The position numbers were made by a program, and so were the translations under genes. Below are positions 54,072 through 64,000 of a DNA stretch of 64,000 nt, piece by piece. The notes beneath the pieces are model-generated. The model was not told where the DNA came from, did not search any database, and saw nothing but the letters and a program-made list of their open reading frames with translations. The DNA is taken from contig JAJHTX010000005.1 in the NCBI GenBank assembly GCA_032164295.1, positions 2,790,001 through 2,854,000 of the forward strand, written 5' to 3'. Source of the DNA: Inonotus obliquus. Lineage: Eukaryota; Basidiomycota; Agaricomycetes; Hymenochaetales; Hymenochaetaceae. The first letter of the stretch is position 1, and the number at the start of each line of letters is the position of its first letter.

Positions 54072-56618
54072 ATGGCATCCTCGACAAACCTCAAGGAGCT
54101 AGGTGTTCTGGTTGTTGTAGTCTTGAAAGCGGTATGCAACACGTCTTGCTGATTTCTTTGTGCTAAACGTTAGATGCTGATGAAGTATATTTATGCACGG
54201 TGATAACTTGATTGGTGCTTCGCAGCGTAATCTACCAGATAAACATACATTCTCGAAGCAAGATCCGTTCACTGTTATTCAACTTGGTCCTTTCAAGGAG
54301 CAGACGCAGATTGATAAGAGGGGTGGGCAGCACCCTGTTTGGTGCGTTTTGTCGTATCTCGACTTTCTGTAAGAACTCGGTACTGATTTTGTGTTTTTTC
54401 CCCACCGGTGCGCAGGGATGAGGAACTCCGCCTCAAAGTCCTGAGTGCGGAAACGAAGGAGAATAGGACGCTGAAGGTGTCGTGCTATGCGAAAGAATCC
54501 AAGGGAGATGACTTGATTGGGACTGGAGGAGTAGATATCTCAGATACGCTCAAGACGGGAGAGTTTGACGGTACGTTCTGCCCCTTCTCCCGGTCCGAGA
54601 TTTTCATTGATGAGTGGCTTGCTGTGTGTATTGTAGATTGGGTCAAACTCGGAACGGATGATACATATCGAGGTGAAGTCTACCTCGAAATGACATTCTT
54701 CTCAGCAGGACCAGCACCTCTCGTTCGTCGACCATCTAAAATGACACCAAACGAGAGACTTTCGAGACCTCTGCAAACTCCTCCCAGGACTATCTCTCAA
54801 CTCCAAGGTTATCCTTATGGTGGCTCGTCTCCACCCGCGAGGTATCAAGGAGAGTTGGGCAATTCGGCTCCATCGTCTCCTAGACCTAGACCGAGTCATT
54901 TAGCACCACCTCGAGAGTCGCGTTCGCAATCCCCGAGCTCGCGTACAGAAGCTCCATTACCGCCTCTGCCAAGTGAGATACCTGCAGCGCTGAGACCTGC
55001 ACCGCATCGATCGTCTGCTTCTGAAATTGCGGGTACTTCGCCCAAGTCGGATAACGTACCTATCCCTGCTTCGCTTCGTCCTGGTGCACCGGGTGCTAGA
55101 CCAGCTGCGCAGAGACATCGGCATCAAGGGTCTGTACCGGTTTCACCTTCCTATGTGAGTCGACAGCTTCCTGCTCCTGGGCTGAGTCCTTTAGTTGCTT
55201 ATGCTGGTCTTCGTACTTCTGAATCTCAGGTTCCTCCCGGTCAGGCGGCGTATACTTCACCTCTGAACGATCATGGCTCTGTTCAAACTACTATTACTAC
55301 TTCACCACGGAATGAGTACTTGGGTCTTCCACCTGTTTCTCCGTCGCACAACAATCAGCCTGCCTATGGACCTTCGTGTCCTGGTAATGGTAATAACGAG
55401 TATCTATCTCACCCTCCTGTATCCGCTCCTGGCCAGCCGGTCTACCAGTCCCCTCACCCACCTGCTTCACCATTTGGACACCCTCACCTTCCACACCCTC
55501 CTCAGTCGGCGCCGACATTACCGCAAGCGCCATACCATCACCAGACTCAGGCTCCTCATCATCAAAGTACTTACCCAAATTACCAGCCATCTGTCTCACC
55601 TACGCCGTACCCGCCTATCAATCCATCTTATGACCCACCACCACTCTCGGCATATACGCCATCTTCCCCTCCTCCTGCAACAGCTCCAGCTGTTCCCGTA
55701 CATTCTGCAGGATCGTTACAACTATCATTTCCCGAGCCGAGTATTGCACCTCCACCTCCAAGTGGAAGTCCAGGTTTAGGTACAGGATCAGGGTATGGTC
55801 CCGCTTCGTATTCAGGTATTCATCATCATCATCATCATCAACCTCCCACTACGACTGGCACAGCGTTGACATCGACGTTTTACCCTAATGAAGCGGAGGA
55901 AGAAAGACAGAGACGATTGTCGACGAGGTATGGTTCACCTATGCCTTTACCGCCTGGTGCTAGTCCACCTCCGCCTCCTCCGAAGCCTGCGAATAGTACA
56001 AGTCCGAATACGAGTCCAAGTCCTAGATTGTCCCATGCGACTCCCAGTCCGAAGACAACTCAGGCTCCTCCTCCAATCATGCCTACATCGTCTTCTCCAC
56101 CTCCGCTATCTCCTTCGCACCAAGAACCTGTACCTCAGTCCTATACACACCCACGACAGCCACCCTCACACTCACATCCCCCAAGTGCTTCCCCAAACCC
56201 AATCACAGAATCCTACCTCGAGAATCAACGTCTTGCACTTGAGCGTCTAAAGCAAGAAGAAGCAGACGCGGAACTCGCAAGGCGTTTGGCAGCAGAAGCA
56301 GAGGCAGAAGCGAAAGCAGAGGCAGAAGCTCGACGTGCTCGTGTCGAAGAAGAAGCGAGAGCTATTGCTTTAGCGCAAGCTGAAGAGGAGAAGGAAAAAC
56401 AAAGGGTGAAGGAACGGGAATTAGAGGAGGAGAGAGAAAGAGAGAGGGAAAGGGAAAGAGAGATGGAGAGACAGAAGAGTTTGGAAGATGCTGATGAGGA
56501 GCTTGCGCGGCGGCTTGCGAGGGAATGGAATTCGGATGTACTCGAAGAGGTTAGGAGGGAGAGGAGAGATACTCCCGGTGGGGCACTGAACGGAAGCCGC
56601 ATGCCGGGAGGATGGTAG
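54072..56618 (+). CDS. C2-domain, Pro-rich Inn1/Fic1-like protein
   Basis: Four exons (54072-54131, 54226-54341, 54416-54570, 54637-56618) join in frame to about 770 aa. The N-terminal C2 domain has LGVLVVVVLKARNLPDKHTF then SKQDPFTV, RGGQHPVWDEELRLKVL and DLIGTGGVDIS. This matches yeast Inn1 and fission yeast Fic1, which bind the cytokinetic ring and couple it to septum formation. A long Pro/Ser/Gln-rich region (about 135-610) offers many PxxP sites for SH3 partners such as Cyk3 or Hof1/Cdc15, and a His-6 run. The C-terminus is a charged Glu/Arg/Ala coiled coil (about 615-735), longer than in yeast. The 66-bp intron 3 keeps the frame if retained. It follows PSD2 on the same strand by 0.5 kb. 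Confidence 0.85.
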
Positions 56619-56879
56619 TCAGCGATCCAATACCGCACACCATCCTTAACACATTTCCACTTTTATGCAAGTAGTGACAATACCCTGGAAATTATACATA
56701 CTTATGTAGATCTTGACTTTGTTCTTTTAACTGTTTTCGTAGCCCAGCAGAATACAATATCGTACGCGTTTACTATTACCCTACAACTTTGTCTTCATCT
56801 ACGGAATATAATATGCCATCTCAGTTCCCGGTTCACTCTCGCTCGCAGAGCACGGGCAAGATAGCAAAACCTTTCCAGG
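56619..56879. other. Short convergent 3' region
   Basis: About 260 bp lie between the 3' ends of the convergent Inn1/Fic1-like and OLA1 genes. Nothing else is seen. Confidence 0.4.
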
Positions 56880-58870
56880 CTAAGCACCAGCTTTCCAATA
56901 CGCAATGTCACCATCGACCACTATGATATCAGTCAAAAAAAATGAAGCAGTAGGAATTGCATGGTCAGACCCTGGCATCGGAAAGCGAAGAAAGAACTAA
57001 CTCTCATAGGGTTTCCCCTGTTGCCTAAGTTTTCCAGCAGCCTTCACGGCAGTCTCACTCCCGTGCTCGTGCAGGTCTTCATAGCCCATAATTTCACCGC
57101 AGACGAACTTGTTCTCGAAGTCGGAGCTGTGAAGATAGAAACGAAACGAGAATGTTCATCAGCTTCAAGAAGGAATTACGTAGACATAGTGGGGAAGGGG
57201 TACGTACTGAATGACGCCAGCCGCTTGAGGTGCTCTGGTCCCTCGGCGGATAGTCCACGCGCGGACTTCGTCGGGTCCACAAGTGAAATACCGGATAAGC
57301 TGAAAAGAAACGTGTAAGTTCATCAAACATCCATAAGAAGAGGATGAATAACGCACATCAAGACTCGCATACCCGGCCTGCGTAATTTTACCCAACGCGC
57401 TCACCGCACCGACTTTCTTCTGCTCCTCTTCTTTTTCCTCGGGTTCCATCAAAGCCAGACGTTCTTCCAATGCGACGGAGAAGGGGATGAGCGGATCGCC
57501 CGGGTTGTGCTCGTCGATCCAGGCTTTGATCTTCGGAAGCCTAACAATGGGGAAGATGAGGTATTTTGTAGAAGATGAAAGGGGATCAGTGTAAGGATGT
57601 CACGGACCACTTATTCTTCTTTCGGACGTAGTCCCGTTCACTGAGGTTTACAAGATAAGTGACTGGTTTTGCGGTGAGCAATTGGAGACTGTTGATGACA
57701 TCGATCTAGAAAGAGAAAGCCGAACTATGAGTTGTCGTTCACTTCAAGATTCGATAGGACTTTAATTGGAAACGGAAAGGGAAAAATCAGAAGAAATAAT
57801 CATCTCAAAGGAATACGGGGCGTTACTCCCTCCTCGACGAGCTGGGTTTGATATCGAGCCTTGCGCTCTTTCTCATCACGAAGAAGCAACGAACTATCTT
57901 TAGGCAGTGGTGTTGTAACCCACCTCTTTGTTGTTCCATTCACCCTTCCTCACGTCCTTCTGATCCTCCTTGATGCATTTAAGAACCTTCTCAACAGTCG
58001 CCTGCGATCAACGGTCAGAACCCCACAGTATACTCAATAATCATAGGCCAAGCAAACGGATAGGTTACGCACAATTTCTTCCTTCCTAGCTTTATCCGCT
58101 AAACTCGAATTACCCAAAGACCGTGTAGTCTTCTTGAGTCCCTCCAGTTGTTTTTCAACCCACTCGATATCCTTCAAGCGAAGTTCTGTCTGGATGATCT
58201 CCATATCACGGATAGGATCAACATCACCCTCGACGTGCGTCACCTCCGCGTCGTCGAATGCCCGAACAACTTGGAAGATCCCGTCAACAGATCGGACGTG
58301 TGAGAGGAAGGCGTTTCCGAGCCCTGCACCCGTCGAAGCACCCTAATATCAACCATTCAGTACGTCATCAATGCTCCCAGATAGTGGAGGTGATGTACGG
58401 CAGTTAATCCGGCAATGTCGATGATCGTAAGGAAAGCAGGTACTTTGGATGCTGGCTTGTACAGATCACAAAGCCAGTCGAATCGAGTGTCAGGAACGGG
58501 TATACGAGCTTCCTACAATACCATCGATACATTTTCGGCATCCAAAGCTTGTGCTCGCGTACCTCAGGATTGATAGTAGCATAGGGAAAGTTGGCAGCTT
58601 TCCCCAGGTCTGAGTTATAGCCAAAGAGTCAGCGCCGCATATACGCGTAGAATGTTTTAGCGCTTACGCACCAGTGTTCGATAAGGAGTTGAAGAATGAC
58701 GATTTCCCGACATTTGGAAGGCCTATGAGAGTTCAAACTGATATTAGATGAGAATCTAGTGCGTCAAGGATCCGGGGAAATACATTACCTACGATACCAA
58801 TTTTCAGGTTATTACCAGGCCTGCCCAGCAAGGTCTTTTTCTCCTTTTCAGCAGCTTTCTTAGGTGGCAT
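56880..58870 (-). CDS. OLA1: Obg-like ATPase 1 (YchF/Ola1 family)
   Basis: This is a P-loop NTPase that prefers ATP and acts with ribosomes and in stress control. About ten short exons join to a protein starting [20 protein letters not shown], as in yeast Ola1. The G1 loop LPNVGKSS is completed across an intron. Later blocks are [14 protein letters not shown] and [11 protein letters not shown], then VVRAFDD, and [12 protein letters not shown] replaces the NKxD of GTPases and explains ATP preference. The TGS-domain end reads [28 protein letters not shown], in two pieces, then [25 protein letters not shown] and [12 protein letters not shown]. The last two pieces are joined over an intron from about 57010. 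An upstream in-frame Met (58999) would add a 43-aa leader, which might be a mitochondrial signal. Confidence 0.94.
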
Positions 58871-59268
58871 TCTCTTCTTTGCTTGAGTGCGTGATGTGTT
58901 TGAAAATGTACGATTACAACTGGAGACAAGAAAGAATGCTCGGAGATGGCCAAGGGATGGTGGTCGACGAGCTGGAAGGCTGTTGATTATCCAACTCATC
59001 TTCAGCTCTGCCTTTTCACAAAAATAGTAAAAAGGAGAAAAAGAAAAGAAAACTCGTGAGAAAGTTTATCTTTATACGCTGCTTACGAAGACACAAACCC
59101 TAAGTTGCTCCGCTTAGACATTAATAACGTCATTTGTGACCCTATTATACCTAATTCTGATTATATTCCTTCAGCTGCGCACAGCACCTCTCTTGAATCC
59201 CACGAACACCTCTCTCACTTCCTCCTCGTCGCCCTCCTCGTCGACGCCCCATCCACCTCATATACAAA
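58871..59268. promoter_or_regulatory. Bidirectional promoter region, OLA1 / secreted protein
   Basis: About 400 bp separate the two divergent starts. Pyrimidine-rich stretches lie before each ATG. No specific factor site is claimed. Confidence 0.45.
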
Positions 59269-60076
59269 ATGAAGCACTTCATATCCCTGCTCCTCGTCTG
59301 CCTGTCGGCTGTCCTCGTCCGAGCACAAACGCAGACGATCCTCGACCCGTGCGTGATCTTCTTTTAGTGCTTCTCGCGTCATAGCCGACGGGCGTAATGG
59401 CCGACTAATCTACCCCCTCTTCTCGTTATATGCAGTGCTGGAGAGTCGGTCGTCATCGTCGTGACGGTGGATCCGGTGTTAGGTGTACCAACGACAGAGA
59501 CTATGTGCGTATACTTTCAGTGGCTCTTCGGGTTCCTGGACTGACGGTGCTTCAAGAGAAACCCTGGCAGACACGGACACCGCGACTACAGCTACAGCCA
59601 CAACGACGGAAACCACACCCACAACTACGAGTACGAGTACCGACACAACAACTACACTGAATCAAGGGCCAATCGTAGGCCAGCCTCCGGCGACGACTGC
59701 AATAGGAGATACTACATTCCAATTCACTACGACGGACGCACTAGGTAACACACAAGTCCTCACAGATGTCTTCATTCCTTCGTGCGTATCCCAAAAGTTT
59801 CTCTTCCAGAAGTCTTTGTGCTTACACCTCACTTCTATCCACATTCCAACGGGATTTCTGCCTTAATGATTTTATAGAACGGCCAGGGAAACTTTAACAG
59901 TAGGAACCTTTGATGGAACCGTCCTCGACTACAGCAGTTGGCTCGGTATCGTTGGGACCAACACTGCAGCACAAGCTTTCGACTCCTCATCTGGCTCACC
60001 GCCAAAGCAACTCTGGGCGGGTGCTACGGCGTTCGTTGCCGGTACTCTCGGTGGAGCTTGGCTTATCCTTGTGTAG
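59269..60076 (+). CDS. Small secreted Thr-rich membrane or GPI-like protein
   Basis: Four exons (59269-59348, 59436-59504, 59521-59781, 59878-60076) join in frame to about 202 aa. Intron 2 is only 16 bp if read this way, so the true joint there may differ; the frame is nevertheless supported on both sides. The start MKHFISLLLVCLSAVLVRAQ is a signal peptide. The middle is Thr-rich (TATTATATTTETTPTTTSTS), suited to O-mannosylation. The C-terminal part has DYSSWLGIVGTNT and ends with a hydrophobic segment (WAGATAFVAGTLGGAWLILV). It is probably a wall or surface protein. The family is not named. Confidence 0.7.
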
Positions 60077-60895
60077 ACTCCTTGGGATTAGAATTGGGAT
60101 TGGTTCGGAATTGGCAGGATTGTCGGGGTAAACACCGAGAATTGTTTGGGATTTTTGTTGACAAGGACGAGCCTGCCGTGACCTCGGCTGTTGTGATGAT
60201 CAGCTGGCAAGAGACGAATCTTTTGCTAGCGTGCTAGGCATCTGTGTCTCGCGGTGCTTGGCAGTCTTGTGTGGATGCTTCAGCAACTCTCAAGATGATC
60301 TGCAAACAGCTCACAAGCTGTTGCGACTGGATTTTCGACAGCGACGGACAGGTATCGATTCTTAATTGGTGTTATATTCGGTGATGCATAGATGGACTTC
60401 TTCCGGCTGTTGTCTGTTGTTGTTTACATGTCAGTTGCTTTACTCCTTGGACAGAAGCGAACACTACTCCACTCTATTACTTTTCCACTTTCCCCTTCCT
60501 TACTTACCTCCCCCTTCCTCGTATATTCACTTCTCTCGTCATAGCTCACCCTTTAATTTCTTTTCCAATTCGCACATTCACACGCATATACGCATGTTGT
60601 CCGACCGTGTCTGGCATTCATACGTTCCTTTAACACTTACATAGCATATTATTAGGATATGATACTCACGCTCACGACAACTTCACACGAGTGACATGAG
60701 TACAAGACGTGTTTTTCTAGTTTGTTCTATTCTATGTAGTGTAACACGCACGAAATATATGTATCACGCCAAGAATTTCTTATCCCAAAGCCCGAAGAGA
60801 ATAACCAAGCCCACGACTGGAAACTTTGATGTTTGGGGATCATCATCATCTTGTCTTGCTTCTCGTTTGTTCTCGCCCAGTCGTTTCAGAGTAGT
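60077..60895. other. Convergent 3' intergenic region
   Basis: About 0.8 kb lie between the secreted protein and the metalloprotease 3' ends. It is pyrimidine-rich at 60460-60560. No coding stretch or repeat was recognised. Confidence 0.4.
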
Positions 60896-63800
60896 TTAGC
60901 AATCGGATGGGACTGTGTCGTCGTTCTGGTAGTCGGCAGCGTTGACGCCGAGTCCGCGACCAGCGAATGCCTAGACAGCAAGAGAGAACGGATTGATATT
61001 AGTTTCTCGGCCTTTTGAAAGATCGAGTGGAAGAAATGTACGTACGCGCCAGAGCAAGCATCTGTTTGCGCCTCCGTACCTGTTGACGTCTGCCTGGATC
61101 CAAGCATCGCGAGCTTGAAGGAACGTCGGATTGCATGGTTGAAGAGAAAGCTGATCGATGAAGAGGTGTCTGAAAGTCGGGGTTCAATTGCTTTTCACAA
61201 CGAAACATCCTTGAGAAAGAAGCGAGACGTACAGGTAAACGACGTTTCCCTCAGATCCACTGTACAATGATAACTGATAAGTATTGGTGTTGTCTAGGTG
61301 GAAATTAAATCGTTACTCAGGATCGGTGTTAGCTCTGGTCGAGAAGCCGCTGGGAGGGGAAAGACATTGTTCAGTATCATATGATCCTCGCAATCAGATA
61401 CTATCGAAAGCAACGTACTGCACGCGCACGAGGTCTGCAAGAATGTCATGTAAGACAGTGGCCCATACTTCGCCGATATCTTGAGGTAATTCAGCCGAGA
61501 ACAGTTACAGTCCCTATCAATAGGGTGTTACAGACTCACCATGGACGGTTTCACGATTTTGCAAATCCGCGTAAGTCAATCGATTGACGTTTCTGAAAAC
61601 CAATAATATATAAGATACCTATGTAGACGGCTCGAGGAAGATAATGCCAACCTGTTGGTGCTGTAAGGGGCTGAACGAATACCTGGAAGTCTCATTCAAA
61701 TCAACTTCCGACTAATGCATCCTTCTTATATATCCAAGTCTATTGGGCTCACCAGCTTTGTTGTTTACCACAAAGCTTCAAGGACACTGGGTAAGACATC
61801 AACATGTTGACGACTAAATGTAGAGTCACCTTCCAAGAGTGAAGTCGCGAATGTCAGGTGTCTGTTGGGCCCAATTCGCAATCGCATCTGACCAGCCCTC
61901 GCCCAAACCGCCTGCCTCTCTTGTTTGTAAGCAACTAGAATAGTTAGACAGGTGCAATTAATGGAACAACGAGGTAAATGCAGATACAAGGACTAACCGT
62001 CCAGTGCCACCGCCAGTAAGACGGCTTGTGACGCCGTGTATTTGTTCATGTATGATGATACTATTATCGACAGCACCATCACGTTGTGGCTGGAAGCGAA
62101 GACCAAATCAGTTGAGCTAACGCAATCAACAATCTATGAGTCCTCACGAATGTCTAATTGAAAAACGAAGCGAGCCATGACTTGGTAAGAAACTATTGCG
62201 ATCGGTACTAGGCACCTAAGACTTACTAAAGTCCAGAGGAACATCCTGTGTATTGCATCAGGCAGAATTGAATCGGCGGGTGGTAAAGCAACTCACCTCA
62301 TACGTCCGGGTTGGCCACTGAGTTGAAATGCTCACCATGAGAAATGCTCGATACTAAGTAGAATTCGCACTCACTCAGGTGGAGTCTGAGAAGATGGTAT
62401 CAACGAAAGGATTCACGAATGAATGTGCGTGTAACTCACTGTGAAGTCAGCGTTGTTTGTATCTGGGAAGGCAACGGTACGCGGGCGTCTGAGTGAATAG
62501 ATAATGCGAAAGGAAATTCGGAGACACACCGGCGGAATCCTGGACTGAGATTTGCACGCTGTCGTTACCACGCCCGCCTTTGCCAAAATTGTCATTCTGA
62601 AAATTGAAAGCTTCTTCCGTGAAGCCTACACTTGATAGGTCAGCAACAACAGCAAGAAAAAAACATGGTATTCACCATAGCGATATGTAATGTCCTATGG
62701 AGAGATTAGCAGGCATACGGAATACGGTAAAGTTCGTACATACGTGTACAGTATTAGAAACTTATGAAATGCATAAGCTTCAACACCTTCCAGGTATAAT
62801 CAATAAGCTCACCGTAAAATGCATTAGTGCGAGCAGCGTCAAGGTTGATACCGGCGGTGGGCACCAGAAAGTTGTTGACGGCATAGTTAAACACCAATTG
62901 TGAGCTAGACTGTTTAGTAATGGAAGACAAAGAACCCTTGAAAGCTATGCGCTCTGAGTGAGTTACGTCCAAACCCGGAGCGGGGAGCCTACCGATGGCG
63001 TTATTCCCACTGGATAGGAGCAAAATTGAGCTGTCAGGTATACTTCCAAGGCTTGGTTTTCACTCACGAAGTGCCGGTAGAGCCTGTGTTCCAGCCGTCG
63101 GGAGAAGCACGGAAGTCTTCTGGATCCTGTATCAGCTGCTGTCCATCCCTCAGATCCAGCTTATTGATCGGAATCGCTCGGAACTGGAGAGATTGGAGCT
63201 TAACATCAGCATTCATACAAAAAAGCGAGATACGATGCTCACGGCCGAGGCGGCTGTAAAATCATTGACGGCTACGATGCCCCCGGTTTCTGCATCAACG
63301 AATGCCTCGAGTAAGTGCTCATTCTCAACTTGGACGGCATATGTCAAAGCAATGCTTCCATCGTCCTTGGCGTAGAACTCAAGACTAGTCGGGATCCCGT
63401 TATGCGCTGCACCCAGCTGCCCTTCTGCGGCAGAAATTGCATCCTCGGCTGAAATCTCAGGCTCCGTTGATGGCACATGCTCTACCCGATCTAAATTTAG
63501 ACAATTCTTTCGATGCTTGCCACGTTTAACATACCCGGTTTGACGAAGTTCGCACCAAAGGTAACGACCCTGTCTGCGGAATTAAGAGCCACATTGGCGA
63601 TGGCATTTGCAACCTCGAGCCCGTTCTGTTCATTAATTGAGATATAATTCGAGTGGTGACAGTGTCCGATGAAACGTACGATCTTCTGCTTCAGATATGC
63701 ATGCCTAGCGGCTTGGCCTTTGAAGCCCTTTTTGAAGGATACTCCATCCTCACTCAGACCTAGACGTGACGAGACGTACGAGACAGAAATCTCCTCAATG

Positions 63801-63952
63801 TCCGCGGGTTCCTGGCGTTTAGAGAGTGGATGATCAACACCCGCTCCAAATGTCTGTGGCGAATGACTGATAAATCTAACTGCGATGAAGAACGAGTAGT
63901 TCACGAACCTCAAACTGTGACGGCGGACTGAAGGTCGAAACCTCGATACCAT
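60896..63952 (-). CDS. Extracellular metalloprotease, fungalysin family M36
   Basis: This is a secreted zinc endopeptidase with an N-terminal inhibitory propeptide. Many small exons lie on the minus strand. The propeptide part has TFGAGVDHPLSKRQ and the FTP/PepSY-like segment with EISAEDAISAAEGQLGAA and LTYAVQVENEHLLEAFVD. The mature part has GWNTG, LVFNYAVNNFLVPTAGIN then LDAARTNAFY, and DGAVDNSIIIHEQIHGVTSR at about 62020-62080. The active-site helix is HEQIH, which keeps the zinc His pair and Glu but differs from the HEYTH usual in the family. GEGWSDAIANWAQQ supplies the third zinc ligand. It ends RGLGVNAADYQNDDTVPSDC. The 5' end is unclear: Met 63952 opens the frame but gives no good signal peptide, so a first exon may lie outside the window. 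Confidence 0.85.
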
Positions 63953-64000
63953 TCGGCAAGCTCCTCAGATGGTGAGTCGAATAGCTGATAGTGGCAGGCC

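Noticed and set aside
55273..55779. Leu/His-rich frames inside the Inn1/Fic1-like gene
   Set aside because: Shadows of the Pro/Ser-rich coding frame.

Overview
This window looks like nuclear DNA of a mushroom-forming basidiomycete (Agaricomycetes). Most genes are split by many introns of about 50-65 bp with GT...AG borders, and several families typical of that class occur (a DUF7918-type protein, a macrofage-activating-glycoprotein-like secreted protein, a fungalysin M36 protease, a C2H2-plus-RING protein). Housekeeping genes (RPL4, RPS10, OLA1, PSD2-type phosphatidylserine decarboxylase, tRNA-Leu) are mixed with secreted or membrane proteins and a cytochrome P450. Exon joints below were read by eye from splice sites and reading-frame continuity.

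Layout. 1-8.9 kb: partial DUF7918-type gene (-), RPL4 (-), secreted GPI-like glycoprotein (+), 11-exon P450 (+), intron-containing tRNA-Leu (-). 9-15.3 kb: two tandem single-exon genes (-) for long disordered proteins that are paralogues of each other. 16-22.8 kb: cysteine-rich membrane protein (+), MDR reductase (-), a broken second copy of that reductase split by a large foldback element, and an HSP20-like gene (+). 23.2-27.1 kb: a protein with N-terminal C2H2 fingers and a C-terminal RING (-), then RPS10 (-).

27.56-47.04 kb is a 19.5-kb nest of transposable elements. I read it as an inverted-repeat element (Z1) holding a second inverted-repeat element (B1). B1 holds a small Z copy, a GGTACC-rich element (X1) and a chromodomain Ty3/Gypsy retrotransposon (G1, LTRs at 33272-33839 and 43094-45668). 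G1 is itself split by X2, by a solo LTR (Y2), and by two TG...CA elements (S1, S2) that each carry one roughly 260-codon ORF; S2 contains another solo LTR. Short target duplications flank most insertions (TCGG, TCGC, GGAAG, CTCGT, GGTAG, CTAGC), so the order of insertion can be read directly. The most novel items are S1/S2, which look like LTR-sized units with an ORF upstream of a TATA box, and intron-like GT...AG segments made by 25-bp direct repeats inside the LTR leaders.

47-64 kb: ORF remnants (-), an acidic probably nuclear protein (-), the multi-C2 phosphatidylserine decarboxylase (+), a C2-domain Inn1/Fic1-like cytokinesis protein (+), OLA1 (-), a small secreted Thr-rich protein (+) and a fungalysin metalloprotease (-) that runs to the right edge. 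The genes are independent loci rather than a pathway cluster.
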